A stretch of DNA of 64,000 nt from Porphyromonas catoniae ATCC 51270 (GTDB taxonomy: Bacteria > Bacteroidota > Bacteroidia > Bacteroidales > Porphyromonadaceae). The position numbers and the translations under genes were made by a program. This document shows positions 1 to 7,538 of the stretch, piece by piece. How positions within the stretch are numbered: the stretch's first letter is position 1; every line of letters starts with the position of its first letter. The DNA lies in the NCBI RefSeq assembly GCF_000565015.1, contig NZ_JDFF01000022.1:1-64000 (forward strand). Reading direction: 5' to 3'. Below the pieces are notes generated by a model. That model ran no database searches, was not told the origin of the DNA, and saw only the letters and a list, made by a program, of their open reading frames with translations.

Positions 1-464
1 CTGACTAAACAGGCTTCCTCGCTTTTGCGGTTGCAAAGGTAATGCTTTTTTCTAAACTACCAAAACAATCCGCAAATTGTCTAATGCGTCTCCAGCTAAA
101 GACTAATCAGTCTGCCTCCCAAAAATGGCTACTCGCAATAGAGAATCCCAGCAGACACCTCTAACAACCCGCCAGCAAGATCGTGACGGCAAAGGTAGTG
201 CTTTTACAACAACATCTCCAAATAGAAGAAGGGACAAGGGCAAGCAAATAGATACTACTGGCTTTATGAAGAGGTATACCCCTTATATAATAATGAGTAG
301 AGACGAGTTGCCATAAGTCCATGCACTCCACGAATAGGAGAAGGACGATACACCTATGGCATACACGACTCCCGTCTGACACTACCTTTTTCCCTCCCGA
401 ACAACATAAACACAAAAAAAACTAATAATCAAACGATTACAAGCAACCCAAAAGCACTCACCAC

Positions 465-572
465 GAGTTACCATAACTCGTCTCGGAGACTTACCATAAC
501 TCTTCACAACGACTTACCGTAACTCGTCTGAGCGACTTACCATAACTCGTTAAAGCGAGTTACCACAACTCG
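465..572. repeat. Family A palindrome array A1, 5 units of 23 bp
   Basis: Five copies of a 16-bp imperfect palindrome close to GASTTACCATAACTCG start at 465, 488, 511, 534 and 557, exactly 23 bp apart, with 7-nt linkers that vary in sequence. The array ends about 225 bp before the pheT start. The same unit recurs at five other intergenic sites in this window. Each unit could pair as a short hairpin, or serve as a dyad binding site on one face of the helix about every two turns. Confidence 0.93.
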
Positions 573-736
573 TAATCACCTCTTTGGGAGAGCTGGACAA
601 CCGATTGACTACAAGCCAAATATAAAACCCTTAGCAAAAGAAAAAATGAGGGTGTCACATGGCGAGCTAAGCATTACAATTAGATACAAGGGATAGATAC
701 AAGGGAGCTAATTAAAGCACTATAAGGGGCTTTTCG

Positions 737-744
737 TACATTTG
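737..744 (+). promoter_or_regulatory. Probable -7 element of pheT promoter
   Basis: TACATTTG matches the Bacteroidetes -7 consensus TAnnTTTG about 53 bp before the pheT start codon. A clear -33 TTTG at the right distance is not evident. Confidence 0.5.
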
Positions 745-796
745 TAGCCTAATTAAGGGTATCCCTACATTATTATATATAGACACGAGGAGACGA

Positions 797-3271
797 ATGA
801 ATATATCCTACGACCTACTACGAAGCTATGTGTCGACAGACCTTACCCCCGAGGAAGTCGCCGCCGCACTAACCTCTATCGGACTAGAGACCGGTAGTAT
901 CGAACAGGTGGAATCCATCCCTGGCGGGCTCAAAGGACTTGTCATCGGGAAGGTCCTCACCTGTGACGTACATGAGAATTCCGATCACCTGCACGTCACG
1001 ACAGTGGACATCGGAGCTGATGCTCCTCTACAGATTGTCTGTGGCGCACCCAATGTCGCAGCAGGCAAGGGCGTCGTTGTAGCAACCCTAGGTACTATCC
1101 TTCACTCGGGTGACGAAACCTTCACCATCAAGAAAAGCAAGATACGAGGCGTGGAGAGCTTCGGGATGCTCTGCAGTGAGGTGGAGATTGGTATAGGGAA
1201 AGACAATAGCGGGATCATACTCCTTGATGCCAATGAAATCACCGTTGGCATGCCTGCAGCTGAGCACTTTGGCGTCACCTCTGACTATGTACTCGAGGTG
1301 GACATTACCCCCAACCGAGTAGATGCAACCTCACACTATGGCGTAGCTCGAGACCTAGCCGCTTACCTCTCGGTACAGACAAAGCAGGCCGTCCAAGCAA
1401 CACGTCCCGAGATATTAGCACGCCCATCAGGGGCTTGTCCCGTAGCCGTACAAGTAGATGTTACGAAGGAGCTCTGCCCTCGCTTCGAAGGGGTAGTCAT
1501 CAGGGGCGTTCGGGTTACAGAGAGCCCAGAGTGGCTTCGTCGTCGACTAGAGACCTTGGGGCTAAAGCCTATTAACAATGTAGTAGACGTCACAAACTTT
1601 GTGCTACACGAGTTCGGTCAGCCTCTACACGCCTATGACCTTAATAAAGTGGGGAAGGACGGGCTACGTGTATGCCTAGCAAGCGAGGGGAAGGTAACAC
1701 TCCTCGACCACAGCGAGGCAAGCCTCACCGGAGATGATCTCATCATCGCCTCTGCTAGCGACCATACTCCGCTCTGCGTGGCAGGTGTCATGGGGGCCCT
1801 CAACTCAGGTACGACAGAAGCAACAACAGATATATTCCTAGAGTCCGCGAACTTCAATGCCTCATCTGTGCGCAAGACGGCACGTCGCCTCGGGGTTAGT
1901 AGTGATTCTTCCTTCCGCTTCGAGCGTGGCCTTGATCCGAACAATACAGAGTGGGCACTCCTTCGTGCAAGCAAACTCATTCTAGACCTTTGTCCTGGTA
2001 GCTATGTCGATGGCGGGGTATTTGACCACTATCCCACGGTAGCGAAGCCCTATGAGGTGGAGCTAAGCCTAGACAGGATGACACGTCTACTCGGGCTAGC
2101 GATCCCAGTAGAGGACGTCAAACGCATCCTCAATCAGCTGGAGATCGAAATCGTGAAGCAAGAGGGTGACCTCTGGCAACTACGTGTACCTCGCTACCGC
2201 ATAGATGTCACACGCGAGGTCGATGTAATCGAAGATATCCTACGCATCTACGGCTACAACCGTGTGGAGCTCAGCGGATACATCCATGCCAACCTCAGTG
2301 CGCAGAGCGAGGTAGACAGAGCGTACAACCGACGCCTCTTGCTCTCTGAGCAGCTCACGGGTGCAGGCTTCAACGAGCTACTCAACAACTCCCTTTCCTC
2401 AGAGAGCTACTACGAAGGGCTTACCTCCTTCCCTAAGGAAAAGCTCGTTCAGCTACTCAACCCGCTTAGTGGAGAACTAAACGTCCTACGTCAGACACTC
2501 CTCTTCGGCGGGCTATCCACCATCAGCCGTAATCTACGCCGTCAGCAAAAGAGCTTCTACTACTATGAGTGGGGGAATTGCTACACGGCAGACTCCAGCA
2601 TCCCTGCCTCTACCAAGACGCTTGCTGGCTATAGAGAGACCGAGACCCTCGGGCTGTGGCTCGCAGGGGAACACATACAGAATAGCTGGGCGCACCCTGA
2701 TGAGACGGCCTCGCCCTTCGAGCTAAAGGCGCATGTGCTTCACCTCTTCGATCGACTGGGGATAAGCCCTTCATCCCTAAAGGTTGCTTTCTCTGAAGAA
2801 GACATCTTCGCAGGGAAGGCACTCACGTGGACGACACACGACGGCAAGCAGATTGCTATCCTTGGACGTGTTGCACAGAGTCTCGTGGAGCGCTGGGAGA
2901 TCGACCTACCCGTTTACTTCGCCTCAATCGACTGGACAGCTCTCAGTCGCCTTGCGGAGCGAGTGAAGACCGTCATCAGCGACCTACCGAAGTTCCCCAT
3001 CGTGCGCCGTGACCTCTCGTTGCTCATCGGCAAGGAAGTGACCTTCGCCGAGCTGGCAGAGGTGGCACGCCGAGCAGAGAAGAAACTGCTGAAGGACGTT
3101 ACCCTCTTCGACGTATACGAAGGGAAGAACTTGCCCGAGGGGAAAAAGAGCTACGCCCTCACCTTCTCCCTGCAGGACACCGAGCGCACGATGAGCGATA
3201 AGCAAATCGACGCCATCATGGCAAAGATCCAAACGTCCCTCAAGGACACGTTCGGGGCGGAGCTACGATAA
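797..3271 (+). CDS. pheT: Phenylalanine--tRNA ligase beta subunit
   Basis: Beta chain of the cytosolic alpha2-beta2 phenylalanyl-tRNA synthetase, which charges tRNA-Phe with phenylalanine. The 824 residues have the full-length bacterial layout: an N-terminal tRNA-binding (EMAP-like OB) domain around 40-150, the B3/B4 domain around 210-390 including the stretch FEGVVIRGV, the B5 domain around 410-480, a catalytic-like core, and a C-terminal anticodon-binding FDX-ACB domain from about 730 containing FPIVRRDLSLLI. The length is normal and no domain is missing. The start MNISYDLLRSYV is the usual N-terminus of the family. A YebC-family gene follows 36 bp downstream on the same strand. The alpha subunit gene pheS is not in the window. 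Confidence 0.97.
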   Translation: MNISYDLLRSYVSTDLTPEEVAAALTSIGLETGSIEQVESIPGGLKGLVIGKVLTCDVHENSDHLHVTTVDIGADAPLQIVCGAPNVAAGKGVVVATLGTILHSGDETFTIKKSKIRGVESFGMLCSEVEIGIGKDNSGIILLDANEITVGMPAAEHFGVTSDYVLEVDITPNRVDATSHYGVARDLAAYLSVQTKQAVQATRPEILARPSGACPVAVQVDVTKELCPRFEGVVIRGVRVTESPEWLRRRLETLGLKPINNVVDVTNFVLHEFGQPLHAYDLNKVGKDGLRVCLASEGKVTLLDHSEASLTGDDLIIASASDHTPLCVAGVMGALNSGTTEATTDIFLESANFNASSVRKTARRLGVSSDSSFRFERGLDPNNTEWALLRASKLILDLCPGSYVDGGVFDHYPTVAKPYEVELSLDRMTRLLGLAIPVEDVKRILNQLEIEIVKQEGDLWQLRVPRYRIDVTREVDVIEDILRIYGYNRVELSGYIHANLSAQSEVDRAYNRRLLLSEQLTGAGFNELLNNSLSSESYYEGLTSFPKEKLVQLLNPLSGELNVLRQTLLFGGLSTISRNLRRQQKSFYYYEWGNCYTADSSIPASTKTLAGYRETETLGLWLAGEHIQNSWAHPDETASPFELKAHVLHLFDRLGISPSSLKVAFSEEDIFAGKALTWTTHDGKQIAILGRVAQSLVERWEIDLPVYFASIDWTALSRLAERVKTVISDLPKFPIVRRDLSLLIGKEVTFAELAEVARRAEKKLLKDVTLFDVYEGKNLPEGKKSYALTFSLQDTERTMSDKQIDAIMAKIQTSLKDTFGAELR

Positions 3272-3307
3272 CGACAAGAATTACCAATTGTAACTACAAT
3301 ATTAAAC

Positions 3308-4036
3308 ATGGGAAGAGCATTTGAATACCGCAAGGCGCGCAAGATGAAGCGTTGGGGGAATATGGCACGAGTCTTCACGAAGCTCGGCAAGGAAATCACC
3401 ATCGCTGTCAAGGCCGGTGGAGCAGAGCCTGAGACCAACCCTCGTCTGCGTGTGCTCATGCAGACTGCGAAGAAGGAGAATATGCCCAAGGAGAACGTCG
3501 AGCGTGCCATCAAGAAGGCAACATCCAAAGACTTCTCCGACTACAAGGAAATGAACTACGAGGGTTACGGCCCCTTTGGCATCGCCATCTTCGTCGAAAC
3601 AGCCACCGACAACACCACCCGCACCGTGGCCAACGTCCGTAGCTACTTCAATAAGTTCGGGGGCAGTCTCGGCACCTCAGGAAGCCTCGAATTCCTCTTC
3701 GACCACAAGTGCATCTTCCACATCACCAAGAAGGAAGGCATGGACCTCGAGGAGCTCGAACTCGAACTCATCGACTACGGCGTAGACGAGCTGGAGGAAG
3801 ACGACAACGAGATCATCCTCTACGGTGCATTCTCCGCCAACGCCCAGATCCAGTCCTACCTAGAGAGTGCCGGCTACGAGATTACCTCGGCCGAGTTCGT
3901 CCGTCTGCCGAACGACACCAAGCCTGTCACCGCCGAGCAGCGTGAGACGCTCACCAAGCTCATCGACAAGCTCGAGGAGGACGAGGACGTGCAGAATGTC
4001 TTCACCAATATGCAGGAGGAAGAAGACGAAGCCTAA
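3308..4036 (+). CDS. yebC: YebC/PmpR family protein (transcription or translation factor)
   Basis: The 242-residue product matches the YebC/PmpR family in length and motifs: an N-terminal basic segment with KARKMKRWG and FTKLGKEI, then NMPKENVERAIKKA, YEGYGPFG, TDNTTRT and the GGSLGTSGSLEFLF block. Family members have been described as DNA-binding regulators and, more recently, as ribosome-associated factors that relieve stalling at proline stretches, so the exact role here is open. It lies 36 bp after pheT and is probably co-transcribed. A strong hairpin 20 bp after the stop likely ends the unit. The C-terminus is acidic (EEEDEA). No abnormality is seen. Confidence 0.93.
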   Translation: MGRAFEYRKARKMKRWGNMARVFTKLGKEITIAVKAGGAEPETNPRLRVLMQTAKKENMPKENVERAIKKATSKDFSDYKEMNYEGYGPFGIAIFVETATDNTTRTVANVRSYFNKFGGSLGTSGSLEFLFDHKCIFHITKKEGMDLEELELELIDYGVDELEEDDNEIILYGAFSANAQIQSYLESAGYEITSAEFVRLPNDTKPVTAEQRETLTKLIDKLEEDEDVQNVFTNMQEEEDEA

Positions 4037-4056
4037 CGCTTTTCTCAAAGAAATCT

Positions 4057-4091
4057 GCGCCCCCTACTAGCCACGTGCTGGTAGGGGGCGC
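4057..4091 (+). terminator. Terminator hairpin after yebC
   Basis: An 11-bp GC-rich stem pairs GCGCCCCCTAC with GTAGGGGGCGC across a 13-nt loop, 20 bp after the stop of the YebC gene. No U-run follows, so the assignment rests on position and stem strength. Confidence 0.7.
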
Positions 4092-4205
4092 AATGCATTT
4101 AATGAGGATGGCTTTCCTCTATTTAGGCTGAATTTCACACCATTCACTTCCTTGCTGGGCGGGTGAAACACATGCTAAAAACTAGGCTCATCAATCCTAC
4201 TTTTT

Positions 4206-4333
4206 GCAAGGTATATACGGTGCAGTTGCACCCTATATTGGGTGCGTTTGCACCGTATATACCTTGCATTCGCGACCAATATACCTCGCGTTTGCGACCA
4301 ATATACCTCGCAAATGCGAGGTATATTGGTCGC
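4206..4333. repeat. Family C palindrome array, 6 units of 22 bp
   Basis: Six 18-bp palindromic units of general form GCRnSSTATATWSSnYGC start at 4206, 4228, 4250, 4272, 4294 and 4316, exactly 22 bp apart, with 4-nt linkers. Units 4 and 5 are identical (GCGACCAATATACCTCGC) and unit 6 is their reverse complement. The flanks form an imperfect inverted repeat: AAACTAGGCTCATCAATCC near 4179-4197 against the complement of GGATGCCTTGAGCTTAAAGTTT near 4338-4359. This suggests a small transposable element of about 180 bp. It lies between two terminator hairpins of convergent genes. The rest of the 4037-4455 gap holds nothing else I can support. Confidence 0.9.
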
Positions 4334-4384
4334 GAATGGATGCCTTGAGCTTAAAGTTTGAACCCTTAATTAAAGGCTTTGGGA

Positions 4385-4423
4385 GAAGGCTTCTCTCCAG
4401 ACTTTTATGTGGAGAAAGCCTTC
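4385..4423 (-). terminator. Terminator hairpin of the symporter-HAD unit
   Basis: GAAGGCTT at 4385-4392 pairs with AAGCCTTC at 4416-4423, with an inner CTCCA/TGGAG stem. It lies about 30 bp beyond the stop of the minus-strand HAD gene. Confidence 0.6.
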
Positions 4424-4455
4424 CGTAAGTATTAGGTTTTTCACAAGCAAACCAG

Positions 4456-5205
4456 CTAGCCTTCCGCTTCCCAGCACGAGCGGAGCAGGGGAAGCGTTTC
4501 TGCTAGCTCCGTCATCGAGCGGAAGACGAGGCTTGCACCTTCATCCAAGAGCGCCGTATCGGGTAGTAGCCCCGTATTGACGGCGAGCGTGAAGATACCA
4601 GCCCCGACAGCCGAGCGCACACCCATCGGTGCATTCTCTACGACCCAAGTCTCGGAGGCAGAGACGCCCGCCAGCTTCAGCCCCATGAGATAAGGCTCGG
4701 GATCTGGTTTGCCCTTGCTTACGTCCTTGCCCGTGACCGTCAGTTCGGGCGTGAATGTATTGGGGAAGGCAACGTCTAGGCGATCCAGTAGCGAGGCTTG
4801 CGAAGAGCCCGTGACGACTAACCGCTTTAAGTCCCGGACACCCTCCAGCACCAGCCCCACATCAGGAAGCACCGCCCCAGAGTCGTAGGCGACAAAGAGC
4901 TCGGTCTTGCGCGCATAGAGGTACTTTCGCTCCTCTTCGGTGGCCTTCCTTCCGAACGTTCGCTCGTAAAGGAGATTGATAGTATAGCCTCCTGTCTGCC
5001 CCTCGAACCAGTAGACATCCTCCGAGGACATCCGCAACCCAACCTCACGAGCAGCCTCCGTCCACGAGCGAACATGCGCAGGCATCGAGTCGAAAAGGAC
5101 GCCATCCATATCGAAGAGCACCGCACGCAGAGGTTGCACCCCAGCCAGGTGATGCCTCGTGCGGTAGGCGTGTATAGCTTCTTGTATTTTGTTTGGTTGA
5201 TTCAT
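4456..5205 (-). CDS. HAD-superfamily hydrolase, beta-phosphoglucomutase-like
   Basis: A 249-residue HAD phosphatase or phosphomutase of the beta-phosphoglucomutase/phosphatase subgroup. Motif I DMDGVLFDS near residue 32 carries the nucleophile Asp and the acid/base Asp. Motif II is VTGSS, motif III is the Lys in GKPDPEPY, and motif IV is ENAPMG, with Glu where Asp is common. The helical cap between motifs I and II (about 45-110) is of the small C1 type. The substrate cannot be read from sequence; sugar phosphates are typical. It starts 11 bp after the stop of the minus-strand symporter gene, so the two are probably one transcript. A role in handling a transported compound is only a guess. Confidence 0.85.
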   Translation of the reverse strand: MNQPNKIQEAIHAYRTRHHLAGVQPLRAVLFDMDGVLFDSMPAHVRSWTEAAREVGLRMSSEDVYWFEGQTGGYTINLLYERTFGRKATEEERKYLYARKTELFVAYDSGAVLPDVGLVLEGVRDLKRLVVTGSSQASLLDRLDVAFPNTFTPELTVTGKDVSKGKPDPEPYLMGLKLAGVSASETWVVENAPMGVRSAVGAGIFTLAVNTGLLPDTALLDEGASLVFRSMTELAETLPLLRSCWEAEG

Positions 5206-5216
5206 TTAGCTTGCTT

Positions 5217-6404
5217 TTACTTCTTCCTCCCAGAGAGCCTATCCACGACCATTGCGATTGCCCCATCACCCGTGACGTTGCACGCTGTACCGAAGCTGTC
5301 CATCGCTATGTACAGTGAGATCATCAGTGCGAGCTGAGGGTCGTCGAAGCCCAGTGTCCCCTTCAGGATAGGCAACGCCGCCATGATTGCGCCACCAGGT
5401 ACGCCAGGAGCTGCCACCATCGTGATGCCCAGCATGAGGATGAACTCCGTGAAAAGCGACACATCGTACCCCAATCCCGTCATAACCATCAGCGCAAGGG
5501 CGCACGAGACGATCTTCAGCATGCTCCCCGAGAGATGAATCGTAGCGCACAGAGGGATAACAAAGGAGGCGACCTCTTCGCTCACACCGTTCTTCTGAGC
5601 TTGTGCTAGCGTAACGGGTATGGTTGCGGCCGAGGACGCCGTCCCCAAGGCGGTAAAGTAAGCAGGGAGCATCCTCCCGAGGCTACGGAAGGGATTCTTC
5701 CCCGCTATCACACCAGCCAGCACGTACTGCAACACCAGCAGGAAGACGTGCAGAATGAAAATCACTCCAATTACCTTCGCAAACGACACGAGCGTATCCA
5801 GCACCCGTGTGTCTGCCGTCATCCCTAGGAATACGCCGAAGATATACAGCGGCAAAAGCGGTATAATCACGTACTCAATGATGTCGGTGATGATGTTCTT
5901 CACATCTACGATCAGCCCGCGTAGCGTCTCCGCCCTACCCCGTGCCACACCCAGCCCGAGGATAAAGGCAAGGATAAGGGCCGTCGTCACCCCCATCACA
6001 GGGGGCATATCGATCGTGAAATAAGGGCTCAGCATAGCCGAAGCTCCCTCCATCTGCGCACTCGGCTCTGGAGTAATGAGCCGAGGGAAAACAGCACTTC
6101 CCGTCAAGAAGGCCAAGTAACCCGAGAAGACCGTTGAGCCATAAGCAATCGCTAAGGTGATGAGGAGCATCCTACCCGCCTTCATCCCAATACTCCCAAT
6201 TGCCTCTGCCACGAGTGCGAGGATGACCAGCGGGATAACGAAGCCCAAGAACTGGGCAAAGATGGCATTAAACGTCAGGAAACATCGTGTAATGAAGCTC
6301 GGAATAGTAAGTCCTACCCATGCTGGCATCGCATAGCCCAAGAGCAGAGCAAGGATAATCGCAATAGCTATGCGCCCCAGGAGACTGATCTTAATCCTTT
6401 TCAT
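5217..6404 (-). CDS. Sodium:dicarboxylate (DAACS) family symporter
   Basis: A 395-residue inner-membrane protein with about eight hydrophobic spans and re-entrant loops, typical of the dicarboxylate/amino acid:cation symporter family (GltP, SstT, DctA). Visible family signatures include the serine-rich HP1 loop FTALGTASSAATIPVTL around residues 248-264, and a C-terminal half with GGAIMAALPILKG and MDSFGTACNVTGDGAIA. The Asp and Asn residues of that last segment belong to the substrate and sodium site. The substrate is probably an acidic or small neutral amino acid, or a C4-dicarboxylate; the sequence alone does not decide. It is the first gene of a unit with the HAD hydrolase. Amino acid uptake would fit a peptide-fermenting lifestyle. 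Confidence 0.88.
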   Translation of the reverse strand: MKRIKISLLGRIAIAIILALLLGYAMPAWVGLTIPSFITRCFLTFNAIFAQFLGFVIPLVILALVAEAIGSIGMKAGRMLLITLAIAYGSTVFSGYLAFLTGSAVFPRLITPEPSAQMEGASAMLSPYFTIDMPPVMGVTTALILAFILGLGVARGRAETLRGLIVDVKNIITDIIEYVIIPLLPLYIFGVFLGMTADTRVLDTLVSFAKVIGVIFILHVFLLVLQYVLAGVIAGKNPFRSLGRMLPAYFTALGTASSAATIPVTLAQAQKNGVSEEVASFVIPLCATIHLSGSMLKIVSCALALMVMTGLGYDVSLFTEFILMLGITMVAAPGVPGGAIMAALPILKGTLGFDDPQLALMISLYIAMDSFGTACNVTGDGAIAMVVDRLSGRKK

Positions 6405-6480
6405 CGGAACTAGTAGTTTTCATTTAGTGTAGTCTTTGTGGCTCTAAGGTAGCTATTTCTACCTATCCCATCCAAGCATT

Positions 6481-6530
6481 TATAGAAGATCGGCACACAT
6501 ACCCTTCGAGGTATGTGTGCCGATTCTATA
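6481..6530 (-). terminator. Terminator after the typA-glycosyltransferase unit
   Basis: GATCGGCACACATACC at 6488-6503 pairs with GGTATGTGTGCCGATT at 6510-6525 over a 6-nt loop, and the outer TATAGAA/TTCTATA bases also pair. It begins 9 bp after the glycosyltransferase stop on the minus strand. Confidence 0.8.
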
Positions 6531-6538
6531 CTGACCTC

Positions 6539-7504
6539 TTAGCTCAAGATACTCGGACTCAGCTCTGGTAGCTCCTTGCAAAGAATATCCTTCAGATGCC
6601 GTAGAGTTGCCTCGTTGTAATAGGACATCTTATGTAGATGTAGCTTCGTCAGAATCTCTGAGAAACTGTATCGATTGTAGCTCGGAGATGAGAGCTTCTT
6701 CTGCACGACATGCGGGAAGCAGTCGCTGACGATTGGGCAGTTCTCCGCTCGAAGAGGTCCCTCTTGCACCAGTTCATAGAAAAGGATTTGGAAGAAGAAG
6801 TAGTCCAGGATATCCTCTTCATGTTCCCAATAGTACAAGAGCAGATCCAGCATTGCATCTATGACACGACTACCCTTCTTAGCGAAGAGGATACTATTTA
6901 GAAGTCGCACTCGGTATCCCCTACCCCATCCATAATAGGAATAGTAGGTACTGCGCCACAGAGCCTTGTCCCTCTCGGCATCGTCACGCTGAAAAGCGAA
7001 GAAATCCATCTCTAGGTACTCCCTTGGGAGGTCACCTGAGAGTAGCACCGTTGCATCCAGCCAAACGCCCCCATACGTATGGAGCAACATCAGGCGAAGA
7101 AGGTCAGAGAAGAACGTACGCGTGAAAGCATCATTTCCCTTTAGCTTCTCCCATACAAACTCGGGGACATCAAGGTACTCCCCAATGGTATCATCTGAGA
7201 GACGAATCACCTGATACTCCCCACGATAGCGATCGACAGAGGCAAAGCATAGCTTCACCACTTCGGGCAGACTATCCTCTGCGATGCCCTGCCCCCAGTA
7301 TTGCCAAATCACTTTATCTCTTGGCAAGTCTTTCTTGGGAGTTAGCTCATAGTGCGGGAGCCTCCCCTCTTGCCATTTAGCGATGAGGGGTTGCCAGTAG
7401 CGAGCCACTCGCTCATGCTGCTTTATAATGGGTCTCTGGCGAAGGTTAAGCCAAAGGGTCTGGGGAAGCACCCGTTGCAGGGCACGAATGAAGAGAGACG
7501 CCAT
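6539..7504 (-). CDS. Capsular polysaccharide synthesis-type glycosyltransferase (GT32-like)
   Basis: The 321-residue product resembles the Caps_synth/GT32 group of glycosyltransferases. Diagnostic stretches are KVIWQYWGQG near residue 84, then SDLLRLMLLHTYGGVWLDA around 138-156, which contains the conserved Asp-Leu-x-Arg and the YGGVWLDA sugar-nucleotide/metal site (a DXD equivalent). No signal peptide is seen, so it is probably cytosolic or membrane-associated. It would transfer a sugar onto a surface glycan, but donor and acceptor are unknown. It begins 34 bp after typA and is probably read through from it. No other glycan biosynthesis genes are next to it, so it is an isolated glycosyltransferase in a housekeeping neighbourhood. 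Confidence 0.8.
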   Translation of the reverse strand: MASLFIRALQRVLPQTLWLNLRQRPIIKQHERVARYWQPLIAKWQEGRLPHYELTPKKDLPRDKVIWQYWGQGIAEDSLPEVVKLCFASVDRYRGEYQVIRLSDDTIGEYLDVPEFVWEKLKGNDAFTRTFFSDLLRLMLLHTYGGVWLDATVLLSGDLPREYLEMDFFAFQRDDAERDKALWRSTYYSYYGWGRGYRVRLLNSILFAKKGSRVIDAMLDLLLYYWEHEEDILDYFFFQILFYELVQEGPLRAENCPIVSDCFPHVVQKKLSSPSYNRYSFSEILTKLHLHKMSYYNEATLRHLKDILCKELPELSPSILS

Positions 7505-7538
7505 GGGATAGTTAGTTCAGCTGTGTATTGAGATTTCC

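Larger units (their letters stand above)
1..796. other. Non-coding stretch left of pheT
   Basis: No convincing gene is visible. Two copies of CAAAGGTA, the reverse complement of the Bacteroidetes -7 element TACCTTTG, lie at 34-41 and 190-197 and would fire leftward toward a gene outside the window. A family A palindrome array lies at 465-572 and the likely pheT promoter at 737-744. The short open frames at 125-316 (+) and 161-415 (-) have low-complexity products, overlap each other on opposite strands and resemble nothing I know. Confidence 0.6.

Noticed and set aside
1-13. Tail of another family A element at the window edge
   Set aside because: CTGACTAAACAGG resembles ATGACTAAACAGG near 57546, but 12 bases are too few to claim an element outside the window.
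125-415. Two small open frames on opposite strands at the left edge
   Set aside because: They overlap each other, lack a recognisable product or promoter in the right place, and lie in sequence that carries leftward promoter elements.
465-572. CRISPR array
   Set aside because: Repeat cores are only 16-18 bp, linkers are 4-7 nt with no room for spacers, and no cas genes are present; applies to all eleven arrays.
4163-4428. Open frames across the family C array
   Set aside because: The predicted peptides are translations of the palindromic repeats and terminator; no start signal or family match.
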